Below the pieces are notes generated by a model that did no database searches, was not told the DNA's origin, and worked only from the letters and a program-made list of their open reading frames with translations. From the NCBI RefSeq assembly GCF_000189635.1, contig NW_002476544.1, forward strand, positions 248,001-312,000: a DNA stretch of 64,000 nt. The letters run 5' to 3'. Shown piece after piece: positions 12,731 to 25,293 of the stretch (the stretch's first letter is position 1; every line of letters begins with the position of its first letter). The DNA is from Tetrahymena thermophila SB210. Lineage: Eukaryota > Ciliophora > Oligohymenophorea > Hymenostomatida > Tetrahymenidae. The position numbers were made by a program, and so were the translations under genes.

Positions 12731-15700
12731 TCAAGCCAGCTTTTATTTTGATGGAATAAGCTTCTTGGATTAAGAAGGATCAACAGGAGGCTCTAATTGC
12801 TTTATTGAGCTTTTTCGGCGATTATTCTTTTCTTTATCTTTGACTGAAGCTTTTAGTTTAGCACTTAGGAGTGAAGACACAAAGGAGTAGAATTTAGAGA
12901 TTTTTTATCTACATAATTTTTAGACTTTACGTAGTTTGTTATTTTTTTCTAGTTGTTCTATCTTTTTATGATAAATATATGAATCGAGATCACTTAAAAG
13001 TCTTTGCATATTATCAAAATCTTTCAACACCATTGTATTTACATCAAAACCATAATTATATTATGGAGGTAGCATGTATGTATTAAATACTTTGAATGTT
13101 TTGATTTAATACCAAAGAGTCATCATTCTTTGTAGTTGCAAAAAGAATGGCTTACCTCTCAAATCTAGCACATCTTGCTAGAATTTGTGAGCTATTTAAT
13201 AATTTATTTCTTCCATCTCGTTATAAATTCTATCAATACCAAGCTGAAGAGCTTCATGAGTTAAAATATCTTGATATTACTTTATAGTATCAAACACATT
13301 ATAAAAGTAGCGATAACAAATATTTTAATCATCATCTAAGATATTGTTTTATGAATCTAATTGAGGAACTTTTACATAACTATTTAATTAAAGGTATTTC
13401 AAAAAGAAGCAACTCTCATTTGCTACTGTATAAAACAAATCTACTGTCACACTGCCTTATCCTAGCGAATAAGCTTCTCTATAAATTTCTGCTAATTCTT
13501 GTTCAGTGCTTTCAGAGAAATTAAGGAGCAATATTTTCTTGAAGGAAGGGAAATTTATGCAGAATTTTCCTGAAGAACCCATTGAAGATTAGGCAAGGAA
13601 AGCTTCCCTCAGTAATTTATACCTATTTTTCTTTTCAATACGATAAAATTCAAGGAGGATACGTAAAATAAATCCTGACTCAACCAAATTCTTCTCTTTT
13701 TTTACTTTGACTTTTTCCTTAAGTTGTTTTTTTATCAGCATGACATTTACTGGATCGAATCTAATCATCATAAGGTCAATTAACTATTCTGCTTATTCCA
13801 TAAAAACATATTGATAAATGTCAAAAGTAGATTCATGTCTCTACATGCAAGGTCCTTTGAACAGCATATTTCTACAATGGAGGTAGAAGTAAATTTCATC
13901 GATTGATGCCTTTTCACTGAAAAATTCCTTAAATGTGACTATTTCCCATATTCCTACGAACTTAGGATTCGTTAAATCTAATAAAAATATGACTCTAGAG
14001 TCATCGACCTAGATTTTCTCAGACTCTTAAAGCAGACGTATCTACCTGCTATTCTAGTCAACAGTGAATTTACCCAACCAAGAATAGACAAAATCAGGAA
14101 ATTTACTGATTTATTTAGGAGTGTTTTCAAACATTAAAATTTCATTGTATTTAGAGTCTAATATTGCTCTTAAATTACCAATGAAAGCTGTGCTAATCTT
14201 TCTACTCTTCATGTTTTGCATGTCCAGCTCATAATTTTTTGCTACTTGCTCGACAAAAATATAATAATTGGGCTTATAAACCTGCAGTGAAGCAATTGGG
14301 ACTTCCACTTCCTTTTTACTTTGTAAATCAGCTGCTTCTCCTTTCTCTGCAAATTGAGTTAGAGTTTCTAAAAATTTTTATTTGACAGGGTCTGAATTAA
14401 ATTCCCTATTTTGAACATTTTGAGCCTGCTAAAGCAAGAGTTTGAAATAGGTTTTGTCTTTGCTAAAGTCACTTTAAATAAGTTTGAGCATATTCAAATC
14501 ATTAGGGAATGATCCATCATTTGGTACTTCTACTTCCTTACTTCTGGCAATAGTAAACCTATCCAATTTAGCCTTTAAAGCTTGAGATTTCTCTCTCAAA
14601 GTATTTAAAAGAACTCTCTACTCATTTGTCTTTAGTATCATCCCTTAGTAATCTTCATGAGTCATCAAAGCTAACTCTCGATATTTATTAAATTTTTAAA
14701 CTAATTCCTTATTTTATTCTTTTAACTCCTTCGATTCTATCTCCGTTTCCTCCATTTTGGTTCTAAGCTACCTAACTTCAACTTCAATCTACATTAAACA
14801 TATATAATAAATAAATAAATCAATACAAAACTTTTGAAAAAACAATTAAAGTACCTTCGAAAGAGTTCCCTGCATTTATGTAATTTATAATTTTCTTTTT
14901 TACAATTCTCTGTCTTTAAAATCAGCTTCTTTTTATATCTTGAGGACCTTTGCTTCTGTTTCTTGAGTCAACTTTGTAAGCTGCTCTTTTAACAGAAAGA
15001 TATCAGAGCCTGTTTCAAGAATCCTTAATTTTTCTGCTAACATATGATTTTCAGCTGCTAATTTAGTGTTTTCAAAAGTTAAATAATTTTCACGTTTTTC
15101 TTTTTTTGATTTATATTCATCCATATTACCCATATCAATAAACTTTTTTAATATATTATTTTTTTCTTTGAGCATTTCAGTCACTTAATCTTTTTGTGTA
15201 GTAATTTGCTACACTCTTTCTTCATAGAAAGCTAGCTTTTCCTTCCAAGTATCTCCCTGCTGAATTGATTGCAAGTAAATGTTGTAAATAGACTTGATAA
15301 TATTAGTTAGATATTAATTTAATTCTGTATATTTCTCTGCGATGCTCCACAAATCAGAATAAAGATGCAACTTTTCCTCGATATCATTATCCAATAAATT
15401 TGAAATGGAATTCCAATGTTCTAGCTTTTTTTTAACTTCTACTGGAAATTTATCAGTTGAATTCATCAAATCAATACGTTTACGAGTGTTTTAGTAAGAT
15501 CTATTTAAAAACTTTTAAAGTATTTATTCTTTGCTTATCATCCCTGCTTGAGAGCTCTAGTAAAAGAAATCTCCATGTTCAAAAATCTGCTGCTCGAAGT
15601 TTCCATTAAACAAATTATTTGGCGTACTACTGCTAACAGCTAATGTACTTTTCTATCCGTTAAAAAGTGATTCTAATTTCTATTGCTGATTAATTTATTT

Positions 15701-16084
15701 CTTACTTGCCTCTCTTTGAGATGCTAGTAAGCTTGTAGAATATTATCCATTCAATTATCCCTGCATACCACCATAATTCATTCTTGCTAAAAGGGTCTTA
15801 GTATCTGGACCCTTATTTTGTTAACCCTCGCTTTCCTACTTTTGATGAGAGTTCAATAAAGGAGTTTTCTAACCACTATCGATTGGTAACTCATCAGTCG
15901 TCTTTGCTAGATTTTTTCTTTTATTTTTTTTTGGAATAAAAAACCCTAAATTTTCATTAAACCGCTCAGGAGAGCCTGTCGCTTCCTTTTTAATAAGAGA
16001 GAAAGCAGGGAGGCTTGTTTTGTTATTTAAAATTCCATAAGGAAGAAGCTTTTTGTCTTTATCTTTCCTTGGAATATTTTTCAT
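12731..16084 (-). CDS. large coiled-coil protein of unknown function
   Basis: Two exons on the minus strand, 16084-14855 and 14788-12731. They are split by a 66-bp intron (GTACTT...TAATGTAG) and sum to 3288 nt, or 1095 residues. The N-terminus is basic (MKNIPRKDKDKK) and disordered. Residues of about 280-480 are a heptad-like Glu/Lys/Leu coiled coil spanning the intron (VTEMLKEKNN, LAEKLRILE, QLRTKMEETEIE). Residues of about 560-1000 are a mixed, probably folded helical region with aromatic-rich blocks (IFLLDLTNPKFVGIWE, YFYLHCRNMLFKGPC). The tail is basic and proline-containing (RRKSSIKQLEPPVDPSQS). I recognise no family. Long coiled coils of this sort are common in ciliate cytoskeletal and basal-body proteins, but that role is only a guess. 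TGA at 12733-12731 ends the frame. Confidence 0.88.
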
Positions 16085-17454
16085 TTTAATAAATGAGCTA
16101 ACCTAACAAAAATCTTAATAAAAACTATTAAAGTTACTTTTTTATTTAAATCAATAATATGCATAATAATATTTGAATATAATTTTCTAAGCACTAAAAG
16201 CTGAATTACTGATTAAAACAAAATAAATTAACAAGCAAGCAAGCAGACTAACAATTAATAAATGCTAACTCTTGAATAACGCCTTCAATCAAATAATATT
16301 GATTTTAAAAAAATCTATTTTTATTGAATTTAAAATTAATAAAAAATATTTATTTTAATATAATTAAATGATTCCGTTAAATTTTTTAAATGTATTTTTT
16401 GTCAAGTTATATTTCTAAGATAATTTCATTTATTTATTCTTATTGAATATTTTAATTTCGATTTGTCTGAAGAACACCTATTTTGGATTAAGAATTCAAA
16501 TTACAAAAATAATTTTTACAAATTAAGTTGGATATTAAGTTTATTTTTATTATAAAAAAAAATAATAAAGAAATTTATTTATTTTTTATAATGTATTATC
16601 AAAAAAAAAATTAATTTAAAATCTTTACGAAATTGATGAGAAATATATTTTAAAAAGGTGATAAAGGCATTGCTGAAAGAATTATCACTGCTTAATTTAT
16701 TTTTTTAAGAAATATTTTAAAAAGATCTTTTGATTACTTTTGTAAAAATGAATAGGGCTTTTAATCAATATTTTTTTTAAGCTTTAAAACAAAATGTATA
16801 ATTGAATAAGTAATAATTACATAAAATACATCACACTTTAAAACTGTTTTTGTTTTAGGATATTTATTATTTTGCAAAATAATAGATTATCAAAAATATT
16901 TTGACTTATAAATAAAAATTTTGTAATTAATTTTATCACCATCTTTATTTATTTTTACAAGAAGCTTTAAATTTTATTTTATTAAGGATGATATTATTTT
17001 ATATATATATACAGTGAAAGATTTGAAGAAATAAATATGCACTTTTATATAACATGAATATACTACTAATTAATTAACTAATGGAATAAGAGAACTTTGT
17101 TACATAATAAATTAATATTTTTGCACAATTAACTTGATTATTTTTATTATAAAAGCAATTTCTTGATACTTCTTACATATATTTTTGCAAGTAAATATCC
17201 AAAATTTTTATCAAGTAATTTGTATTTGTATTTTTAAATCAAATTTCAGTTTTTTATCTCTGAAGCTTTTTATTTTTGTAATTTCTGAAAATATTTTATG
17301 GAAAAAAATAAAGCAATTATTTATTAATAAACTATTAGTTTTATCTATCTAAGCTTTATGTTCTCACAATTAATTTACTTTTCATCTTTTGATTATATTT
17401 TATTATAGGAAGAATAATTGAATTTTAAACTAATGATTATTTTTTTTTGATTAA
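16085..17454. other. intergenic, nothing recognised
   Basis: Very AT-rich with long A and T runs. It lies upstream of the minus-strand coiled-coil gene and should contain its promoter. No frame or repeat is worth naming. Confidence 0.5.
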
Positions 17455-17802
17455 TCATAAAATGTACTATTCGATTTGATACTCTGATTTAGGTGGTTAT
17501 ATTATTTTACACTCTATATTTTATTTTTAAATTTGTTCTAATGGTTCAAACATACTTTGCTCGCATTCAGTATTCATTTTGCTCTCACCTAAACAACATT
17601 CTTATTATATAACTTCATGACCTTCATTATCGACTATAATTGATGTCATAGGAATGTAAGATTAAGACTCTTCAAATAATCTATTTTGATACTACTCTAT
17701 TTGCAACTTTTACTTTTTAATTCTGCTACTGCCACTTCTTTTTGTTTTAATTGTTTTTATGTTACTATTATGCTACAATTAAACACAAAATTAATTTCCC
17801 AT
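17455..17802 (-). CDS. small protein with MGNQFC acylation-like N-terminus
   Basis: On the minus strand, ATG at 17802 to TGA at 17457-17455 gives 115 residues. The N-terminus MGNQFC has Gly2 and a nearby Cys, as in N-myristoylated/palmitoylated proteins. It is followed by a basic stretch (KTIKTKRSGSSRIKKQK) and then an acidic/polar half with cysteines (QQECCLGESKMNTECEQ). Glutamine codons are mainly TAA, then CAA and TAG, the ratio seen in the certain genes. The opposite strand reads as hydrophobic noise, as expected for a shadow. The frame also stays open upstream of this ATG, so an upstream exon joined at about 17929 or 17772 (both TAG sites) is possible. If so, the MGN start would be coincidental. 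Function unknown. Confidence 0.45.
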
Positions 17803-18904
17803 AATGCAGTATAGATGATACTTTTTGTTTAAGAGTACTTTCAATTATTTATTTGATTTGACTCTATCAATCACTCTATCTTAATCTTTAAATATTTTTT
17901 AAGTTAATAAAATAGTATGTATTTTTTTTCTTAATTCCTAAAAATAATTAACTCAAGCAGAGGGCCTTTTAAAAATCTATCTATCAAATTAATCTTTGGT
18001 AGAGCTCTAAAAGCCAATCAAGTTTCTTACATTAATTTAAATTATTAGTTAAAATACTGCATTTATTATTTTTATTACTCAAACAAAAATATAAATATTT
18101 ATTTATGTGCCAATCAAATTGAATTTTTATCACTAATCTATAAAATGCTTACTTCAAATCTAATTAATTTAACAATAGTAACTTGATATTCACATTATTA
18201 TCTAAAACTAAATTCCAAATGATTTTTTTCTGAATTTTTGATTTTTCATCACATAATCACAATTAAAAGAAATCATTTTTGTTTTGTAATTAAAATATAG
18301 GAAAAAGATCGAATTAATTTTCATTTTTCTAAAACCTTTTTGTAAATTAATTAATTAAAAATAACATATTAATTTTAGTTTTAAAAACTATTTTACGAAC
18401 AAATATTTAAAATAGAATAAAGGTTAAAATATTTTTATTAAGATTAAAATTTTTGATTGAAAATTTAATTTATAATCAATCATGAATTACTTTTCAATGA
18501 AATTATTACTAAAACAGCAAAAAATACTTTTCATTTTTAATTTATTAATGTTATTTAATTTGTCATAAATAAGTGATAGGAATCAAAAATGTTCTTTTTG
18601 TTTTTTTTGGCAAAAAAATAAATTTAAAAAAATTAAATAATTTAAAGTGATATGATAGACTGACTGACTGAATAGCAATTAAAAATATTTTAATGTATAA
18701 AAGTTATTTTATTAGATCTTGAATGTAAATTTTTTATCCTTGATTAAATTTATTTGAGTTTAATTCTTGAATGATTAAAAATAAATAATGTCAGAAATTT
18801 AAAATAAAATCTGAAATTAGTCCTAGAAAATAATATTGTTTACCTGATAAAATGCTTGAATTTCAAATTAAATATTCATAATAATTGATTTTTAAAATTA
18901 AAAT

Positions 18905-18963
18905 TTCAAAGCTTTCAAATTAAACTTGGAGTTTTATAAATTACTTTTTTAGGCAAACTCCAT
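18905..18963 (+). repeat. direct repeat unit 1
   Basis: About 60 bp, matching 19065-19124 at roughly four positions in five. It includes the shared core CTTGGAGTTTTATAAAT and TTTTTTAGGCA. The offset between units is 160 bp. Confidence 0.75.
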
Positions 18964-19064
18964 TTTTAAGTAATAAAATATGAAAGTTAAGAGATTATGT
19001 AAATATCTATCATACAAAAATTAGAATTAAAATATTTAAACTAATTTGTGTTAGCAATTACAGT

Positions 19065-19124
19065 TTAAAGGTTTCCAAATTAAGCTTGGAGTTTTATAAA
19101 TTTATTTTTTAGGCATACTTCATA
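19065..19124 (+). repeat. direct repeat unit 2
   Basis: Second copy of the unit at 18905-18963, about 0.5 kb upstream of the first gene of the six-gene array. Possibly a duplicated upstream element; no family is recognised. Confidence 0.75.
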
Positions 19125-19640
19125 AGTGTTAAATAATAACTAAATTTTATAATAAGTTTTTTATGTATGAATAAATGAATCAATGATTAAAAATTAATGC
19201 AAAGAATCTGTCATAAAACTATTTAAACGATTTAAAATTACAAAATTAAATACTTAATCAAATAATTAATATGTAATAAAAATTGTACTGATTAAATAAA
19301 AAGGGATAACTATACAATCTAATCTAATAATAGCATTACAATCAAAAACTCCAGTTTTTTATCATATAAAATTTGAATTTAGTTAACTTAATTTAGCTCA
19401 ACTATTTATTTATTTTTTTATTTCTTGCTTTTTCATTTAAAAAAAGAAACCAAAAATTGACTAAATAAGTAGATAGTTTGGTAATTCTTTATTTATAACA
19501 CTCTCTATCAACTTTTTTTGTAAATATTGCTGATAAAAGATTAATTAATTAATTAAATTTCTTTTGGAAAAACAACTTATATAAGAATCAAATTACATTT
19601 TAATATTTTATAAATAAGAATTTATCATAGCATTAGGGAG

Positions 19641-21689
19641 ATGATATACTTCTATATTGGCTTCGCCTCATTTGCAGTGTTTGTTATGAATGTTATTCAG
19701 TTTAGATGGTTTTTAATATCTTAAAACAATGACTTTCATAAACTAATAAACCTTTGGTATGATGACCCAATAGAAAAGGTATAGTTAGTAGAATTAAGTT
19801 AAGCATGTCCTGATGGCACTTAGCAAGAAAAAATTATGTACAAGTTTAGAGGTACAAGCGGATTATGTTCTTGTGATAGGCAAACAGAATAAGTATAGCA
19901 TAATACATCAGCAAATATCACATACTCTGAATGCTCTAATCTTAAATGCAGTAATTCTACCAAGATTCAGAAGTTTAATGCTATTCCATCTTCATCTCTG
20001 TTCTACTTATTTGAGTCTGATAAAAATGTCACTTACAAGCTATGCACGAGTAGAATTTAAGGCTATTCATTTGCTGAAAAGGCTCCTATAGATTAGAAAT
20101 GCGGATCAAATGAGCAATACTGCAGTTGGAATAGAACAATAAACGGAGAATTCGATGTAAATTATGGATATTGTATTCCTTAAGATAGAGAGTGTTTTTC
20201 ATAAGCTGTTTAATTATCAAATGTCAATACTAATTAATCATAACTACCTTTGGTAGCATTTTCTTTAGATGATTAACCTTCTAAATTGAACAATATAGAA
20301 GACTATCAGCAAGTATTTACTAAATAGTTGTTAGAAATGAATAAAGTTAATTTTCCTAACGAATATAATAGCTTTCTTCAGTAGAGTCATTTTTTACACA
20401 CAATTTTCATGCCTAGAGTGTAAAATAGCTGCAGATAAAAGCTCAAAAATGAGTTAAGCGTCTACATAGGCCCAGAAGTAGCTCTTCAAATTTAAACAGC
20501 TCTAATTTTTTTTTCATTTATTTCAATGATCTCTTAGTTTTTTATTACTGGCTTTAAGGATTTTGAAGATTTCAAAGATTGCAATTGGTAAACTAAATTG
20601 CTAAGTTACTTGCAAAAAAAAAAATATAATCGCAAACACCCTCTATATAGAAAACTTTATTACATTCAAAAAATAATAGTGCTTATTATTCAAATTGCAC
20701 TTTATGCTACTATTTTAAGCTTATACGTATCAATGATTAATGTAATTAGCAACATGATAAATTCTCAATGTATAGATAGTCAGATTGGCTAAATGATAAA
20801 CTTTAAAAATTTAAATGGCGATATTTTTAATTATAATATCACAACAGCATGCTTAGCTCTGACTTTTTTCTGTCTGATTACTGACATTAATTTTTATGTA
20901 TTTTTGAAAAAAATACTAAGAGCAATTGTTAGAGTAATAAGAACTTTCTTTCTAGTAATATATATTTTATTTACTTCTAGAGATTTTAGTTAACTTTAGA
21001 AACAAGAGTACCCTCCTGATCCAGATGTAGTAGATTAGTACTAAGTTAAAACCAATACCAAAAAAGATCTAGAAAACCATAAAAATGAAAAAAATCAGCA
21101 ACCTAACTGCTCAAATAAGAACCCAAGTTTCTAAGATATGTCAGTGATGAATAATTTGAAAGTAAATGAATCGAAATAAAATAATAAAATAACAGATGAA
21201 CATGAAAATGTTAAATCTGCGCAAAAACTTACTTCAAGAAGTGACAATACGTTTGCAGTACAATTTAATAATCTAAGTAATTAAAGTAATATAAACGTAA
21301 TTGAAAATAAATTAGCTGTTTAATAAGCTGATGAAAAAGAAGATTTGAATACAAATATCAGATTTTTAGAGTCCTCAAAAATACCAGAATTCACACCATA
21401 AAATGTGAATGATCACAAAAAAAAGCTAGCAAAAATATTTTAAAAAAGAAGAAATTAACTAAAATAAAAAAGTAGTAAAATATTTGACAACTTTTCTAAA
21501 GAAAATGATTAAACATCAGAAATAACAAAATAAATTATTAATGATGACTTTTCAATATAAAAAAAGGACAGTGAAGATATATCTAACAATAATGAATTTC
21601 GGTCACCCATAACATCAATCGTCTCTAAATAATGTAGTAACTCTGACTCTGTTTAATTAGATTTTTAAATAGAAATACAAGATTTATGA
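19641..21689 (+). CDS. 4-TM cysteine-rich ectodomain membrane protein, array member A
   Basis: Single exon of 682 residues; TGA at 21687-21689. TM1 is residues 3-20 (YFYIGFASFAVFVMNVI). The ectodomain begins with the family signature LWYDDPIEKV, then GTSGLCSCD and further cysteines (CGSNEQYCSW, GYCIPQDREC). It ends at MPRVQNSCRQKL before TM2 (about 279-304). TM3 is about 340-365, followed by a short loop with a cysteine (NSQCIDSQIG), and TM4 is about 400-425 with an internal Asp (LITDINFYV). The tail of about 250 residues is Asn/Lys/Ser/Gln-rich and predicted disordered. It lacks the PPEAP end found in members B-E. It is among the most diverged members, and its distance from member B is moderate (0.8 kb). 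A ciliate-expanded surface family is likely; function unknown. Confidence 0.9.
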
Positions 21690-22507
21690 AATATTTTGAA
21701 AATAAATAAATAAAAACATTTATTAAAAATTTAATATATTGATAAATATAAATATATGTTTATATATCTAGAAATTGACTAATCTATCTTTAATTATGTA
21801 ATTAAATGAAATAAAAATAGTATATTTTAAAATAGTTCATTTACAATTAATTATTCAATAACTTCAGAATTATTAATTGTTTTTAAAAATGTTTAAATAA
21901 GTTTTTCTTGCAAATTAAAACTTTTAAGAAAATAATTAAATACCAAAAAAATTATTTTGAAAAATTGAATTTTAAATTTTAAATTCGTTTAATAAAAATA
22001 TAAATTTATTATTGATAAGCCTGAAAAGAAAATCTAAGTTAGAATTTTAAATATTATTTATTCTCAAATTCCTTAAAAATTCAATACTATAGAAAAAGAG
22101 ATGGTTTTTTGAAAGATAAAATAAATAAATTATTATTAAAAACAATGAAAGGTTTATCTAATTAAATGAACTTAAAAAGTATTTTAATCAAATATTTGAT
22201 GGATTTTTATGGCTGAATCTAACAAAATAATAAATAAATAAACGCATTTGACTTTAATTAATAAAGGATTATTTAAACATTTTTAAAAATTAATAGAATA
22301 GACAAGATAGATAAAACCTAAGTTAAAATCTCTTTAGTATTTTTACATCGTAAAAAGAACTTTTGAAATAACTTTGTATTTTTTTCAATTCTATAAAAGC
22401 AAACCATTAATTTCTTATTCACAATAAATTGAAAAAAAAAAAAGTAAATTATAATTTTAAATAATATTCTAAATAATATAAAATTAAGAGCAAAGAATTC
22501 AAGAAAG
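21690..22507. other. spacer between array members A and B
   Basis: AT-rich. From about 22190 it resembles the DNA upstream of members C and D (ACGCATTTGACTTTAAT, then a shared AATAACTTTGTAT stretch), so this flank belongs to the duplicated unit. Confidence 0.6.
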
Positions 22508-24451
22508 ATGCTATATTTCTTTATAGGATTGTTAGCTTTCGGAGTATTAATTACCCACATTATGTCTTTTAAATGGTTTTAAACTAACTATGAAAATAAT
22601 TACCATAAAGTAATAGATCTTTGGTTGAAAGACCCATTTGAGTAACTTTATTTAAAAGATATCAACTAAGAATGCCTTTTAGATATATTTAACTTGCAAT
22701 TTCAGTATCCAGGAAACTCTGGATTATGTACTTGTGTTCTAGATGAAACCTAATATGGATAAAATACTAATAAGGTAAATAATAGTAATAATAATCATCA
22801 TCAGAGAATATTATAAGTTTATATCGATGATTGCACTAAGATTAGTTGTAATTCAATCTAAGTTTCCAAACAAGTTATTAAACCAATAAATAGTGTAAAT
22901 TTAAATTATTTCTTTATTAATCAAGCTAATAATGCTGCTGAAAAGCTTTGCGGGCTAAGAATTCCTAGATACTCATTTGCCTTAAAAGCTCCTTTATAAA
23001 ATTAATGTGAGAGCTATGAAAAATATTGTGATTTTAATACTACAAACAAAGATACATTTGATCTTGATTAAGGGTACTGCATTCCTAAAGATAAAGAATG
23101 TTAAATTTAAGGAGTCAATCTGGGAGGTTATACTCAATCAGTTGTTGATTAGCTCCCTATAGTTGATATCAGTATATCTACCAAATAAAAAATTGAAGCT
23201 TACAATGTAAATGTTTATAGCACAATATACGCAAAAACCTTACTGAACATGAATAATATAACATATGATTCTCACTATCAAAATTTTCTTACTGAATAAT
23301 TTTAAATTAATATTAGTCATATGCCAAGAGTTAAGCTTAGATGTAGATAAGAACTATAGTAGAATCTTAAATATTATATAGGTCCAGAAAGTACTTTCAA
23401 AATCAGTTTAGTTCTTCTTATTTTTTCAGTCCTTTCTTGGATAATTAACTTTTTTTATGCTGGGATAGGAGATTTATTTGATATGAATTTGTGCTTATCT
23501 AATTGTAAAGAATACTTTGAAGAAAAGAGAGTATAAAAAAAATATTCAACCTTCAAGAATTTTTTGATTATTTTGAAACCTATTTTGCTCATAATAATAA
23601 TGATATTAAATGGTGTCATGATTATTTGTTATGTAAATATGGTCTTATATATGGAGTATATGATCAATGATAAATGTCTAGACTAGTAAATAAATTAGGC
23701 TGTCAATTATAATACTACAGCATAATCAGGATTTTATCAAGAAGGCTTAACTTATGTAGGCTTAATGCTTGCAGGAATATAGTTATTGTTTGACCAGATG
23801 TTTTATCTATCAATAAAAAATGTGCTCTTGTATATCTTTTCTAAGATGAAATGCAAAAAAAGTTTAAAAAAGTCAACAAAAGTTTAAATAGAAACAGTAA
23901 CTATTACTAACCTGAATCAAGAAAATCAGAAACAAAATAATCAAAATAATGTAGCACCGCCAAAATTAAATGATTAGGCAGAAGTATTAAAGATAACACC
24001 TATCGCTCCGTAAGAACCATTTAATATGGATATCTTTGCAGATAAATGTAAGAAAGAAGAAACAAAGAACTTTGAGAAATAAAAGACAGAATCGAGCAAA
24101 TTAAAATATACTAATTGTTCCATTTCAAAATATCAAGATGATGGATAGAATATTTTTTTAACACCTGTTTTTATTTTAGGGAAAAGCACATATAAAATGT
24201 AAAATGATATTGAAAATAACTTATAATAAAATCAGTTAATTAGTTTAGACAATTAATAAGGGATTCTTCCTTCAAGCTAACCAAAATACAAAGACCAATA
24301 TAATGATATTGAAGATAAAAAGAATATTGATGATATAAAACAATATAAAAATAGAAGGCAATCAGAAATTTTATAACCTCCTGAAGCTCCTTTACCTCCT
24401 GAGCAGAGTGAAAAATCTCAATTTTCTACTCTAAACTTGGATAAAATTTGA
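22508..24451 (+). CDS. 4-TM cysteine-rich ectodomain membrane protein, array member B
   Basis: Single exon of 647 residues; TGA at 24449-24451. The family layout is complete: TM1 (YFFIGLLAFGVLITHIM), LWLKDPFEQLYL, YPGNSGLCTC, the block CESYEKYCDF...GYCIPKDKEC, the LPIVDISIST strand, and HMPRVKLRCRQEL just before TM2 (about 298-322). A juxtamembrane cysteine pair CLSNC follows TM2. TM3 is about 352-378, and the exposed loop has MINDKCLDQ. TM4 is about 412-445 with Asp in LLFDQMFY. The tail is Gln/Asn/Lys-rich and ends in PPEAPLPPEQSEKSQFS followed by seven residues. C and D are its closest relatives. Confidence 0.92.
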
Positions 24452-25293
24452 GTTTTTATAAGTCAATTTTATTGAAAATATTTTATTCCAACAAATATTT
24501 ATTTTTTTATTCAGTATTTTTTGAAAAATAAATCAACTTTATCAATAATGTTTATTAAATCTTAAATTAATTTTACTTTTTATTTATAGAATCTTCTTTA
24601 ATTTCAAATTTCTTTTAGCTCGTACAAAAAGTATTTAATAATAATGAATTATATACATATCATATTTCTTCCTACCCCCTTAAAACAAACTCTATAAATT
24701 CCTATTCCTGTATCCAAATAAATTAATAAAGATAAATATTTTTTTAGTAGATTTAGGAGAAATATATTTAAATTTCCATAAATTAAAAAACATCAATTTT
24801 AAGTGTTTTCTTTGATGGTTGTTAAACTTAAAAAGAATTTTAATTTAAAAGAGTACTATGTATGTATAAAAGTTAATTAAAGGATCATTTATTTAGATAG
24901 ACATAAAATCTTTATTTTTCATATAGCATTTTAAGAATATCTATAGAATTTTATGGCTAAGTTAAAATAATATAATTAAAGAAGTAAATTAACTTATTTG
25001 ACTTTAATCAATAAAAAATTGATTAATTATTTAAAATCAAAAGAATAGAAAAATCTATAATTAAATTATCATTTAGCTATCATTTTTACAATTTAAAATA
25101 TGTTTTTAAAATAACTTTGTATTCATTATATTCTTACTCTTTCAAATTATACTAAAGAAAATAATTAATTATATAAATAATTGAAATAAATAAAAAAATA
25201 GTAAATTGCTGCTTTAAAAAAAAATTAGTATTTTTTATCATAAATAAATAGGTAAAAAGATTTATTATTCATAGATATATAGATTCAAGAAAA
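24452..25293. other. spacer between array members B and C
   Basis: AT-rich 3' and 5' flanks. From about 24940 it is homologous to the upstream flanks of B and D, including a shared GCTATCATTTTT and AATAACTTTGTATTCATTAT region. No gene. Confidence 0.6.

Larger units (their letters stand above)
17803..19640. other. intergenic with a degenerate direct repeat
   Basis: AT-rich region before the membrane-protein array. Holds the two repeat units at 18905-18963 and 19065-19124. The stretch 17915-18190 is slightly GC-richer and open on both strands in conflicting frames. It may be exon sequence, but I cannot assign it. Confidence 0.4.

Noticed and set aside
13589-15184. Several separate short minus-strand proteins as read with the standard code
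   Set aside because: They are fragments of one 1095-residue protein once TAA/TAG are read as glutamine.
17914-18186. Plus-strand frame (SSRGPFKNLSIKLIFG...) and an overlapping minus-strand frame (ALPKINLIDRFLKGP...)
   Set aside because: Both strands look equally coding-like here. With one stop codon and moderate GC that is uninformative, so neither is called.
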